Source of the DNA: JBFEYJ01 sp041546305
Lineage (GTDB): Bacteria > Pseudomonadota > Gammaproteobacteria > Thiohalomonadales > Thiohalomonadaceae
Assembly: GCA_041546305.1 (NCBI GenBank)
Contig: JBFEWO010000080.1
Coordinates: forward strand, 1-12,487
Reading direction: 5' to 3'
DNA: 12,487 nt
A program made the translations under genes and the position numbers. The notes beneath the pieces were generated by a model, which was not told the origin of the DNA, ran no database searches, and was given only the letters and a program-made list of their open reading frames with translations. Of this stretch, positions 1-7,229 are shown piece after piece; the stretch's first letter is position 1; every line of letters starts with the position of its first letter.

Positions 1-432
1 AAGTGGAGTTTTATCTTCTTCGGTTATACTCACTGCCCGGATATCTGTCCCACGACCCTAAGCACCCTCAAGGGCACTGCCAAACTGCTACAGAAGCATG
101 CTGGGAACTTAACAGATATCCAGTTTGTCTTTGTCTCCGTAGACCCAAAACGCGACACGCCAGTGCACCTGAAGCAATACATCAGCTATTTTCATCCTGA
201 TTTTCTCGCCGCTACCGGCGGCAAGAATCAAATCGATGAGCTGGCACGCCAGCTTGGCGCTATCTATATGTTTGACGGCGATACCGCCGGTGAAGACTAT
301 CTCGTCAATCACAGTGCCACTATTCTGCTCATAGACCCTCAAGCACGCTGGGTTGGACGCTTTAACCCTCCGCACAGTGCAACGGGAATCGTCGCTGATT
401 TCCAACGCACTCGTGATTTCCTTAATAACTGA
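1..432 (+). CDS. SCO1/SenC/PrrC family copper chaperone, C-terminal part (5' end outside window)
   Basis: The reading frame is open from base 1 and ends at TGA 430-432, giving 143 residues. The family has a thioredoxin fold, binds copper, usually sits in the periplasm attached by an N-terminal anchor, and delivers copper to or reduces the CuA site of cytochrome c oxidase. Seen here: the FFGYTHCPDICP motif near the start, with the two copper/redox cysteines at visible codons 12 and 16; the VSVDPKRDTP strand; and VNHSATILLIDP, whose histidine (codon 104) is the third copper ligand in SCO proteins. All three ligands are intact. Family members run about 200-220 residues, so roughly 60-75 N-terminal residues, including the anchor, are missing. 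psd follows after 26 nt on the same strand, so cotranscription is likely although the functions are unrelated. The family call is secure; the exact subgroup and target oxidase are not shown. Confidence 0.93.
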   Translation, partial: KWSFIFFGYTHCPDICPTTLSTLKGTAKLLQKHAGNLTDIQFVFVSVDPKRDTPVHLKQYISYFHPDFLAATGGKNQIDELARQLGAIYMFDGDTAGEDYLVNHSATILLIDPQARWVGRFNPPHSATGIVADFQRTRDFLNN

Positions 433-458
433 AACTGAACTTTTGCAGGACCGACATC

Positions 459-1349
459 ATGGCCGATGCCTCCCCGAACGCCAGTCTGATCGACTATCTC
501 AAGGCACTCCCGCAATACTTGATGCCGGGTCACCTTATCTCACGCCTGACCCATACCTTTACCCGGGTACGCCACCCCGGGCTCAAAAACCGCTTTACCG
601 ACTGGTTCATCGGCCATTTCAAGGTCAATATGGAAGAGGCATTGGAGAGCGATCCGCATGCCTACGAACACTTCAATGCCTTCTTTACCCGTGCCCTCAA
701 ACCCGGTGTTCGTCCCATCGTTGACGGCGCAGGCGAACTGGCCTGTCCGGTCGATGGCGCCGTGAGCCAGGCGGTGCGTATCACCGACGGGCGCATCTTC
801 CAGGCAAAGGGGCACGACTACTCACTGGTGGAGTTGCTCGGTGCTTCGACCGAGCGAGCCAAACCCTTTGATGGCGGGAGTTTTGCCACGATTTACCTCT
901 CGCCCCGTGATTACCACCGTATCCACATGCCGATAACAGGCACGTTAAAGGAAATGATCCATGTACCGGGCCGGCTGTTCAGCGTCAATCCGGCCACCAC
1001 CCGCGTCATTCCTGGCCTGTTCGCCCGTAACGAGCGCGTGGTCTCGATTTTCGATACCGAAATCGGCCCCATGGCCATGGTCAAGGTCGGTGCGGTCAAC
1101 GTCGGTAGCATCGAGACCGTCTGGGCCGGTGAAGTTACCCCGCCGGCAGGTCGAACCGTGCGCAGCTGGCATTACGAAGGAGATAAGGCGATCACCCTGG
1201 AAAAGGGGGCTGAGATGGGCCGCTTCAACATGGGCTCAACCGTCATCATCATCTTCGGCCCCGACGCGGTTGCGTGGGCTGAGGAGATCCAACCCGGCGC
1301 GCCGGTTCGGCTAGGGCAGTTGCTGGCTACAGCGAGCAAAGGACAATAA
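459..1349 (+). CDS. psd: Phosphatidylserine decarboxylase proenzyme
   Basis: This 296-residue inner-membrane-associated enzyme decarboxylates phosphatidylserine to phosphatidylethanolamine, the last step of PE synthesis. It resembles the E. coli type I enzyme along its length: PVDG (Asp99), LSPRDYHRIHMP (His153), LFARNERV, GSIETVWAGEVTPP and MGRFNMGSTVI. The proenzyme self-cleaves between Gly259 and Ser260, giving a beta chain of 259 residues and an alpha chain of 37 residues with an N-terminal pyruvoyl group. Asp99, His153 and Ser260 correspond to the known Asp-His-Ser autocleavage triad. The cleavage motif reads MGST rather than the E. coli LGST, a conservative change. The ATG at 459 has AGGA at 447-450, 8 nt upstream. 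The gene is convergent with epmA and probably shares the upstream transcript of the SCO gene. Confidence 0.97.
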   Translation: MADASPNASLIDYLKALPQYLMPGHLISRLTHTFTRVRHPGLKNRFTDWFIGHFKVNMEEALESDPHAYEHFNAFFTRALKPGVRPIVDGAGELACPVDGAVSQAVRITDGRIFQAKGHDYSLVELLGASTERAKPFDGGSFATIYLSPRDYHRIHMPITGTLKEMIHVPGRLFSVNPATTRVIPGLFARNERVVSIFDTEIGPMAMVKVGAVNVGSIETVWAGEVTPPAGRTVRSWHYEGDKAITLEKGAEMGRFNMGSTVIIIFGPDAVAWAEEIQPGAPVRLGQLLATASKGQ

Positions 1350-1421
1350 TCGCAAATTACTCATGGACGAGGACGCGATCATCTGTTTGCCAGCCGGCAG
1401 AAATCTATGGCCAAACATTCT

Positions 1422-1447
1422 TTTCGGCCTCGCATCGAAAGTTTTTT
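1422..1447 (+). terminator. Weak candidate terminator between psd and epmA
   Basis: In the 97-nt convergent gap, TTTCG (1422-1426) pairs with CGAAA (1436-1440) around a 9-nt loop, followed by G and six T (1442-1447). The stem is only 5 bp plus a possible wobble pair and is AT-rich, so it is a poor terminator on sequence alone. Apart from this, the gap shows no gene or other element. On the minus strand the same hairpin has no good U-tract. Confidence 0.28.
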
Positions 1448-2424
1448 CAGCAGTTGTCGATGGTAAAGGCTATCACCTCGGCGAGACTTTCAGCGCCCAG
1501 GGCAAGCATTACCAGGCGATCGATACCAAGGGCGACTCCGGCGCAGGGTGGAAAGCCAGCCTCCAGCGCTGACAGCAGATGCTCGTCGAGCGGTACGCTC
1601 TCGAGTCCCAGGGTCTTTCTCACTTCCAGTTCAGCAGAGAACCGCTTGCACTGCTCCCCCGCATCGGCCAGTTCATGGAAACCATTGGCCAGTTCCACTC
1701 CTTGGTAGTAGAGTTCGAAACGCTCCGCCACCTGTGGATTATCCTGGCTAAGCCGGGCTAATGCAGCCTGTGAAGCAGGATAATCGTATATAAAGCAGAG
1801 CCCATCACGGCCGAGCTTCGGCTCGACCACATGGGTGAGAATGAGGTCCAGCCAGACATCCCGTTCGCTCTCTCCTTCGAAACCGTTGATACCCAAGGCA
1901 TGGGCACAGGCCTGAAGCTCGGCGACCGATGCCTCCAGGGGATCGATTGCAGCATGGCGCAAAAAGGCCTCTCGATAACTCAGCTTTTCCACCACCCTGT
2001 CTTCGAGTCCAAGCAGTGGCGCGGCGAGGGCCGCCACCTCCCCCATCAGCGCATGGTGGTCAAATCCAGGTCGATACCACTCCAGCAGAGTAAATTCAGG
2101 ATTGTGCCGCCGCCCGGCCTCCCCTTCTCGAAACACCTTGCAGAGCTGATAAATGGGACCACTTCCTGCGGCAAGCAGGCGCTTCATCGGAAATTCCGGT
2201 GAGGTGTGAAGATACAGCACCGTGCCCTTGGCATGCCCAGGGCCGGTATAGCGGGTGGAGAAGCTCTCCAGGTGTGGGTCGGTAATGGCAGCAGTAGAGA
2301 GCATTGGCGTCTCCACCTCCATGACCCCGCGCTCGGCAAAAAAGGCCCGCACCCTGCCGAGGATACGAGCCCTTTGTTGCAGATGATGCAAAGGCGCTGT
2401 CGGGCGCCATCTCCCGTGAGCCAA
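1447..2424 (-). CDS. epmA: EF-P--(R)-beta-lysine ligase (EpmA/PoxA/GenX)
   Basis: This 325-residue class II lysyl-tRNA-synthetase paralogue is the same length as E. coli EpmA. It uses ATP to attach (R)-beta-lysine to Lys34 of EF-P. Only the synthetase catalytic core is present; the N-terminal anticodon-binding domain of true LysRS is absent, as expected. Visible motifs: VMEVETP (motif 1, Pro40), VFREGEAGRRHNPEFTLLEW (motif 2, residues 97-116), ELANGFHEL (about 244-252) and GVALGIDRLVMLALGAESLAEV (motif 3, from 296). Ala298 falls where the E. coli enzyme has its selectivity-determining Ala298, so beta-lysine preference is likely. Motif 2 reads FREGE where E. coli has FRNEE. The start is TTG at 2422-2424: an in-frame TGA lies 36 nt upstream with no ATG or GTG between, and the homology begins close to this codon. 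It lies 8 nt after the efp stop, so translational coupling is likely. Confidence 0.96.
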   Translation of the reverse strand: MAHGRWRPTAPLHHLQQRARILGRVRAFFAERGVMEVETPMLSTAAITDPHLESFSTRYTGPGHAKGTVLYLHTSPEFPMKRLLAAGSGPIYQLCKVFREGEAGRRHNPEFTLLEWYRPGFDHHALMGEVAALAAPLLGLEDRVVEKLSYREAFLRHAAIDPLEASVAELQACAHALGINGFEGESERDVWLDLILTHVVEPKLGRDGLCFIYDYPASQAALARLSQDNPQVAERFELYYQGVELANGFHELADAGEQCKRFSAELEVRKTLGLESVPLDEHLLSALEAGFPPCAGVALGIDRLVMLALGAESLAEVIAFTIDNC

Positions 2425-2432
2425 GAAGCGGC

Positions 2433-3002
2433 TTACTCCTTGGCGCGGGAGATGTACTCACCGGAACGGGTGTCGACCTTGAGCTGGTCGCCCACTTCGA
2501 TGAACAGCGGAACCTGGACCACCGCGCCAGTGTCGCAGATAGCCGGTTTGGTACCGCCTGTGGCGGTATCACCGCGTAGACCCGGGTCGGTTTCTACTAC
2601 AGTGAGAATGACGTGGTTGGGCGGAGTGACGCTGATCGGCGCGCCATTCCACAGGGTAACCACGCACATGTCCTGCTCCTTTAGCCACTTGGCCTCATCG
2701 CCCACAGCGGAAGCATCGGCGGCGATCTGCTCGAAGCTTTCCGGATGCATAAAGTGGTATGCTTCGCCGTCGTTGTAGAGGTACTGCATGTCGGTATCCA
2801 TCACGTCAGCGGCCTCTACACTTTCGCCGGACTTGAAGGTACGCTCGATGACCCGGCCGGTCTTGAGGTTACGCACCTTCACACGGTTGAAGGCCTGCCC
2901 TTTGCCGGGCTTGACGAACTCGTTTTCGACGATGGTGTAGGGATCGCCGTCGAGCATAAGCTTGAGACCGCGCTTGAATTCATTGGTGCTGTAAGTGGCC
3001 AT
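2433..3002 (-). CDS. efp: Elongation factor P
   Basis: This 189-residue translation factor binds between the ribosomal P and E sites and stimulates peptide bonds at consecutive prolines. The N-terminal KOW-like domain contains FVKPGKGQAF, with the lysine at residue 34, the position that EpmA/EpmB modify in enterobacteria (rather than the arginine of the EarP/rhamnosyl type). The two following OB domains are complete (MDTDMQYLYNDGEAYHFM; C-terminal GDQLKVDTRSGEYISRAKE). The ATG at 3000-3002 has AGGA (complement of 3009-3012) 6 nt upstream. It is first in a two-gene unit with epmA and divergent from epmB. Lys34 together with both modification genes nearby makes beta-lysylated EF-P very likely. 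The hydroxylase EpmC is not in this window. Confidence 0.98.
   Translation of the reverse strand: MATYSTNEFKRGLKLMLDGDPYTIVENEFVKPGKGQAFNRVKVRNLKTGRVIERTFKSGESVEAADVMDTDMQYLYNDGEAYHFMHPESFEQIAADASAVGDEAKWLKEQDMCVVTLWNGAPISVTPPNHVILTVVETDPGLRGDTATGGTKPAICDTGAVVQVPLFIEVGDQLKVDTRSGEYISRAKE
2436..2441 (-). promoter_or_regulatory. Ribosome binding site for epmA inside the end of efp
   Basis: AAGGAG on the minus strand forms the last two sense codons of efp (Lys-Glu) and lies 11 nt before the TTG used by epmA. It is the only strong Shine-Dalgarno sequence near the epmA start and supports the TTG choice. Ribosomes finishing efp would cover this site, so epmA output should depend on efp translation. 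Confidence 0.6.
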
Positions 3003-3041
3003 AACTCATCCTGGAAACGTTGGATTGCACAAAGACCGCCT

Positions 3042-3068
3042 ATGATACCCCGAACTGACGATTGGAAA
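3042..3068 (-). promoter_or_regulatory. Candidate sigma-70 promoter for efp, -10 over the epmB start codon
   Basis: On the minus strand TATCAT (complement of 3042-3047; 5 of 6 to TATAAT) lies about 40 nt upstream of the efp ATG. TTTCCA (complement of 3063-3068) is 15 nt further upstream, a short spacer with 4 of 6 matches to TTGACA. The efp-epmB gap is only 39 nt, so any efp promoter has to overlap epmB. The -10 match is reasonable, the -35 poor. Confidence 0.3.
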
Positions 3069-4034
3069 AATGCCCTGGCGAACGCAGTGCGTGATCCGGC
3101 GGAGCTGTTCGCCCTGCTGGGGCTGCCGCAGGCATTGCTGACCGCCGCCCGGGAAGCGGCGAAGGGCTTCCCGCTGCGGGTGCCTCGCGGCTATCTCTCT
3201 CGCATGGAAAAGGGAAATGTGGCCGACCCGCTCCTGCGTCAGGTCCTGCCCTTGGCCGAGGAGCAGGACGAGGTCGAAGGTTTTGGTCTGGATCCGGTAG
3301 GCGACCGGCAGGCTTCCACGGGCCCAGGCATCCTGCACAAATATCACGGCAGGGTACTGCTCACCACCACCGGGGCCTGTGCCGTCCACTGTCGCTACTG
3401 CTTTCGCCGTCACTTCCCCTATGGCGATGAGAATCCTTCCCGTCACGACTGGCAAGGGACCATTGACTTCCTTGAAGACCACCCGGAGGTGGACGAACTC
3501 ATCCTCAGCGGCGGTGACCCGCTGATGCTCGACACGCCACAACTCGAGCGCCTGACTGAACGCCTCACTGCCATACCACATCTTAAACGACTTCGCCTGC
3601 ACACCCGCCTGCCGGTAGTGCTCCCCGAACGTATCGATGGTCCACTTCTCCACTGGCTGCAGTCGCTACCCTGGAAAACCGTCATGGTTATCCACGTCAA
3701 CCATGCGAATGAGCTGGATACACTCGTCGCAAGCATGCTGACGGAGCTACAACGTGCCGGGCTGACCCTGCTCAACCAAAGTGTGCTGCTGCGTGGCGTC
3801 AACGACGATGAAGCCAGCCTCGCCACCCTCAGTGAGAGACTATTCCAATACGGGGTCTTGCCCTATTACCTCCATCTGCTTGACCGCGTAGCCGGTGCCG
3901 CTCACTTCGATGTTGGGGAAACGAGAGCCAAGGAGCTTCTGCAGGGGCTACGTAGCCGTTTGCCCGGTTACCTTGTCCCTCGCCTGGTGCGGGAAGTTGA
4001 AGGTGCCCCCCACAAACAATCAATTCCACACTAA
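3042..4034 (+). CDS. epmB: EF-P (R)-beta-lysylation protein EpmB (lysine 2,3-aminomutase-like)
   Basis: This 330-residue radical SAM, PLP-dependent aminomutase converts (S)-alpha-lysine to (R)-beta-lysine for EF-P. CAVHCRYC (Cys113, Cys117, Cys120) is the CxxxCxxC motif for the 4Fe-4S cluster; LILSGGDPL (153-161) is the SAM-binding GGDP region. LRVPRGYLSRMEKGN, DPLLRQVLP, GILHKYHGRVLL and LLNQSVLLRGVND match E. coli EpmB closely. The C-terminal GYLVPRLVREVEG...HK region includes Lys325, the likely PLP lysine by comparison with GGEPSK in E. coli. Like other EpmB proteins it is shorter than clostridial lysine 2,3-aminomutases. Start: the frame is open far upstream, over the efp antisense strand, but homology begins just after ATG 3042, with only a weak AAAGA 6 nt before. 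The divergent efp/epmB pairing is also found in E. coli. Confidence 0.95.
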   Translation: MIPRTDDWKNALANAVRDPAELFALLGLPQALLTAAREAAKGFPLRVPRGYLSRMEKGNVADPLLRQVLPLAEEQDEVEGFGLDPVGDRQASTGPGILHKYHGRVLLTTTGACAVHCRYCFRRHFPYGDENPSRHDWQGTIDFLEDHPEVDELILSGGDPLMLDTPQLERLTERLTAIPHLKRLRLHTRLPVVLPERIDGPLLHWLQSLPWKTVMVIHVNHANELDTLVASMLTELQRAGLTLLNQSVLLRGVNDDEASLATLSERLFQYGVLPYYLHLLDRVAGAAHFDVGETRAKELLQGLRSRLPGYLVPRLVREVEGAPHKQSIPH

Positions 4035-4104
4035 CTGGATGGTTTTAAGGCGATTCCAGGAATTGCCACGGCTGGCATCCCTCAGCAAAAAATGCCTAAA
4101 ATAG

Positions 4105-4111
4105 CCCCCCC
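4105..4111 (+). repeat. Run of seven C upstream of fimX
   Basis: A C7 homopolymer lies 45 nt before the GTG of fimX, in the 122-nt epmB-fimX gap. The gap also holds a TAAAAT hexamer (4097-4102) that could be a -10 but has no matching -35, and a small GGCAT/ATGCC inverted repeat (4074-4078 and 4092-4096) without a U-tract. I see no clear terminator or promoter here, so readthrough from epmB into fimX is possible. Confidence 0.4.
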
Positions 4112-4156
4112 GAAATAGGATACCCTGTCACAACAACAGGACGATAAAGGTTCACT

Positions 4157-6232
4157 GTGCGCGCTGAAGATACTATCCACCTCCTGGTAATGGATGACTC
4201 ATCCAATGCTGCCGAGACTATCTCCAATATGCTACGTAATGCCGGCCATGCTGTAAGGGCCGATCGTATCGAGGATGACGAAGACCTGCGCAAAGCATTG
4301 AGCACCCATGAGTGCGACATGATCCTGGCCAAACCGCAAATCCCTTACTTCAGTGCACATGACGCCCTTGGTGCTCTTCAGCAGTTGGGACAGGAGATCC
4401 CGCTTCTGGTTATTGCCGATGGCGCGGATGAAAAAACCATAGATTCACTGATACAGTCCGGTGCCCGGGATATCATTGAAGTCGGCAAACCGCTGCGCCT
4501 GGTGGCGGCACTGTTGCGCGAGTCGCAGGGAGTCAGAACTCTTCGCCAATTACGCCAATGCCAGGATGCCCTGGAAGAGGCTAATATTCGCGCCCAAAAC
4601 CTGGTTGACAGCTCCCGCGACGCTATTACCTATATTCACGATGGCATGCATATCTTTGCCAACGATTCCTATCTGGAGATGTTCGGCTATTCCGATATGG
4701 AAGAAATTGAAGGCATGCCGATCATGAATATGGTCAAGGCCGATGAACATGCCGCTTTCAAGCAGTTCCTTCGCGACTACAGCGCTGGCAAGAGCAGGGA
4801 TAGTAAACTGGATATCACTGCGCTGCGCGAGGACGGCACCGAACACAAAATGACGATGGAGTTCACACCCGCGTCCTTTGATGGAGAACCCTGCACGCAG
4901 ATAATTATCCGCGCTCAGGCCAGCAGCGAGGAGTTAGAGCGAAAACTCGATGACATGAGCAAGCTCGATCTGCTGACTGGTTTATTCAATCGGCAATATT
5001 TCCTCGAAGAGTTGGGCTCTGTTGTAGGAAAAAATGGCAAGGAGGGTGCCGTCCTCTATCTCAAGCCGGATAACTACAAGCAACTACGCGAGGAGCTCGG
5101 CATTAGCCACAGTGATCAGGCCCTGGCAGAGATTGCCAAGCTGATCCAGCAACAGCTCGGCAAAAGCAACAGCATTGCTGCCCGGTTCGAGGGCGAATTT
5201 TTCACCGTGCTATTACACAACCTTTCTGCAGAAAAGGCGCAGGCCTTTGCTGAAGTACTGCGCAAGCGCATTGAAGCGGCGATTTTCGACCTCAAAGGCA
5301 CTACCGCGACAACCACATGCAGCATTGGCATTGGGATTTACAATGAGGGTGTGCAGAATGCACAGGAGGTGATCAGCCGAGCAGAAAAAGCGATGACAGA
5401 ATCCGTTTCCCAAGGAGGGAATTCGGTCAGAATCTACCTTCCTGGCAAGGAGGAAATGGCCGAACAGGAACGCCATGCGCTTATGGCCAAGCAGATCAAA
5501 CTTGCCCTGCGCGGAAACAGGATGCAGCTTCTGTTCCAGCCCATCGTCAGCATCAAGGGCGCTAAACAGGAACATTATGAGGTCTTCCTGCGCATGCAGG
5601 ACGAGAAGGGCAATACTCTTCTTCCGAAAGACTTCCTGCCTGTGGCAGAAAAGAGCGGACTGATGGCTGCCATCGATCGTTGGGTACTGGCACATGGCAT
5701 CAAGACAGTCACCCAACAGCGTAAGAGTGGTAAACCCACGGTCCTGTTCGTCAAACTCTCCGGCGCTTCACTCAAGGACGAAAAACTGCTGCCCTGGCTG
5801 CGCGATATACTCAAGGCTGCCCAGGCAGTTCCCGACACCTTGGTCATCGAGGTCAGTGAGACTGTGGCCAGCAGTAATCTCAAGGCCTTGAAGATACTCA
5901 TTGACGGACTCAAACAGCTCCACGTGCGTCTTGCCCTGGATCATTTCGGCAATGCCGCCAACTTCGTCAACCTGCTCAAGCACACCGATGCCCACTTCCT
6001 CAAACTCGATGCATCCATCATCGGCACCCTCAGCAGCTCGAAGGAGTCGCAGGAAAAAGTCAATGAGATCTGTTCGCTGGCAGCAGCGAACAACAAGAAA
6101 GTCGTTGCCAATGCGGTGGAAGACCCACACACCCTGGCGATGATCTATTCGACCAGTATTGACTATATCCAGGGCAACTTTCTGCAGGAAGCCAGCCCCG
6201 CCATGGACTACGATTTCAGCTCGATGGCCTAG
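4157..6232 (+). CDS. fimX: FimX-like c-di-GMP effector (REC-PAS-GGDEF-EAL, all signalling motifs degenerate)
   Basis: This 691-residue soluble protein has no TM segment. Domains: receiver-like fold about 6-122, PAS about 145-255, GGDEF about 265-428, EAL about 440-685. The receiver keeps the acidic pair (Asp13-Asp14) and a KP motif (Lys111-Pro112), but its phosphoacceptor position holds Lys (AKPQIP, 58-63), so phosphorylation is unlikely. The GGDEF signature reads FEGEF (344-348), so no cyclase activity is expected. The EAL signature reads EVF (475-477), and other catalytic motifs are lost: NxS is KLS (533-535), DDFG is DHFG (595-598), and AEGVE is ANAVE (651-655). QPIV (461-464) and KLD (616-618) remain. 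The length and the Glu475 position match P. aeruginosa FimX (EVL motif), which binds c-di-GMP without hydrolysing it and promotes type IV pilus assembly. Start GTG has AAAGG 6 nt upstream (4146-4150). Confidence 0.88.
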   Translation: MRAEDTIHLLVMDDSSNAAETISNMLRNAGHAVRADRIEDDEDLRKALSTHECDMILAKPQIPYFSAHDALGALQQLGQEIPLLVIADGADEKTIDSLIQSGARDIIEVGKPLRLVAALLRESQGVRTLRQLRQCQDALEEANIRAQNLVDSSRDAITYIHDGMHIFANDSYLEMFGYSDMEEIEGMPIMNMVKADEHAAFKQFLRDYSAGKSRDSKLDITALREDGTEHKMTMEFTPASFDGEPCTQIIIRAQASSEELERKLDDMSKLDLLTGLFNRQYFLEELGSVVGKNGKEGAVLYLKPDNYKQLREELGISHSDQALAEIAKLIQQQLGKSNSIAARFEGEFFTVLLHNLSAEKAQAFAEVLRKRIEAAIFDLKGTTATTTCSIGIGIYNEGVQNAQEVISRAEKAMTESVSQGGNSVRIYLPGKEEMAEQERHALMAKQIKLALRGNRMQLLFQPIVSIKGAKQEHYEVFLRMQDEKGNTLLPKDFLPVAEKSGLMAAIDRWVLAHGIKTVTQQRKSGKPTVLFVKLSGASLKDEKLLPWLRDILKAAQAVPDTLVIEVSETVASSNLKALKILIDGLKQLHVRLALDHFGNAANFVNLLKHTDAHFLKLDASIIGTLSSSKESQEKVNEICSLAAANNKKVVANAVEDPHTLAMIYSTSIDYIQGNFLQEASPAMDYDFSSMA

Positions 6233-6263
6233 GACCTCTTGTTACATCGATGCTCCTGCAGAC

Positions 6264-6294
6264 AAAAAAGGCCGCTTATCCAGCGGCCTTTTTT
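6264..6294. terminator. Bidirectional rho-independent terminator shared by fimX and htpX
   Basis: GGCCGC (6270-6275) and GCGGCC (6283-6288) form a perfect GC stem around a 7-nt loop, flanked by A6 (6264-6269) and T6 (6289-6294). The A and T runs extend the stem to 12 bp and provide a U-tract on either strand. It lies 31 nt after the fimX stop and 17 nt after the htpX stop, so it can end both convergent transcripts. Confidence 0.95.
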
Positions 6295-6311
6295 CGGTAA
6301 TAACCTTCTAC

Positions 6312-7184
6312 CTATTTCTGCAAGGCGGCAATACGCTCTTCGAGTGGCGGATGGCTCATGAAAAGCCGAGCCAGGCCGCGACTATCGGCAATGCCAAACG
6401 CCGCCATCTCATTGGGCAGCTGCGAGGGCATATGGGCCTGCTGTAACCGCTGGAGCGCGGCAATCATTTTGGTTCGCCCGGCCAAACTGGCTCCCCCGGT
6501 GTCGGCTCGAAACTCCCGCTGACGTGAGAACCACATGACAATAATACTCGCCAGAACACCCAAAACCAGTTCCGCGATAATGGAGGCAACCCAGTAGCCA
6601 ATACCTGGGCCGGCTTGTTCACCGTCACGGCGCAGGAAGGAATCCACAGCATAACCAATGACGCGAGAGAGGAAGATGACAAAGGTGTTCACTACCCCCT
6701 GAATCAAGGTCAAGGTCACCATATCGCCATTGGCGACATGACTGACCTCATGCGCCAGTACCGCTTCGACCTCATCGCGGTCCATGCTGTGCAACAGCCC
6801 GGTGCTCACCGCCACGAGGGCGTTGTTACGACTCATCCCGGTAGCAAAGGCATTCATATCTGGCGCGTTATAGATGGCAACCTCAGGCATTCCAATGCCT
6901 GCCTGCTGTGCCTGGCGACGTACGGTATCCACTAGCCACTGCTCGACCTCATTGCGTGGTTGTGTAATGACCTGGGCTCCCGTCGAGCTTTTTGCCATCC
7001 ACTTCGAGATAGCCAGGGAGATAAACGAGCCGCCAAAACCGATGACAGCGGCAAAACCCAGCAACAGTGACAGATCCAGGCCGTTGGCGGTGAGGAACCG
7101 ATCCACCCCCAAAATCCGGGCACTGATGCTCAGGACGATCAGAATGGCAAAGTTGGTGGCCAAAAACAGTACGATGCGTTTCAT
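6312..7184 (-). CDS. htpX: Membrane zinc metalloprotease HtpX (peptidase M48)
   Basis: This 290-residue inner-membrane protease takes part in quality control of membrane proteins and overlaps in role with FtsH. Hydrophobic segments lie at about 4-22, 38-60, 156-180 and 196-218. The zinc site is HEVSH (His145, Glu146, His149), with the third ligand Glu224 in RQREFRADTG. APDMNAFATG, VAVSTGLL, NGDMVTLTLIQGVVNTFVIF and FMSHPPLEERI match E. coli HtpX. ATG 7184 is chosen because homology starts there (MKRIVLFLATN) and GGAAG (complement of 7189-7193) sits 4 nt upstream; an in-frame TTG at 7208 would add 8 polar residues with no ribosome binding site. A sigma-32-like promoter upstream agrees with heat-shock control of htpX in E. 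coli. No key residue is missing. Confidence 0.97.
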   Translation of the reverse strand: MKRIVLFLATNFAILIVLSISARILGVDRFLTANGLDLSLLLGFAAVIGFGGSFISLAISKWMAKSSTGAQVITQPRNEVEQWLVDTVRRQAQQAGIGMPEVAIYNAPDMNAFATGMSRNNALVAVSTGLLHSMDRDEVEAVLAHEVSHVANGDMVTLTLIQGVVNTFVIFLSRVIGYAVDSFLRRDGEQAGPGIGYWVASIIAELVLGVLASIIVMWFSRQREFRADTGGASLAGRTKMIAALQRLQQAHMPSQLPNEMAAFGIADSRGLARLFMSHPPLEERIAALQK

Positions 7185-7229
7185 TGTTCTTCCAGTTCTC
7201 CTGGTCAAGTAGATTGACTAGCCGCGTAA

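Noticed and set aside
97..432. SCO gene as a pseudogene fragment
   Set aside because: The frame is intact to the window edge with both cysteines and the histidine ligand present; it is cut only by the window start.
1363..1572. Small open frame of 69 codons on the + strand between psd and epmA
   Set aside because: More than half overlaps the conserved 3' end of epmA in antisense, and no good ribosome binding site or known motif is present.
2745..3041. Upstream in-frame extension of epmB across the efp antisense strand
   Set aside because: The 99 extra residues match nothing in EpmB, and homology starts at ATG 3042; the open frame is a by-product of efp.
3006..3653. Long open frame on the minus strand across the 5' half of epmB (215 codons)
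   Set aside because: It lies entirely antisense to a clearly conserved radical SAM gene and its protein has no recognisable motif; it is a shadow of epmB codon bias.
4074..4096. GGCAT/ATGCC inverted repeat after epmB as a terminator
   Set aside because: The stem is only 5 bp with a 13-nt loop and no U-tract follows.
5213..5716. Minus-strand open frame of 167 codons within fimX
   Set aside because: Antisense to the GGDEF and EAL coding region, with no recognisable domain.
7185..7208. Longer htpX form starting at TTG 7208
   Set aside because: It adds eight polar, Arg/Thr-rich residues before a conserved N-terminus and has no ribosome binding site, while ATG 7184 has one.
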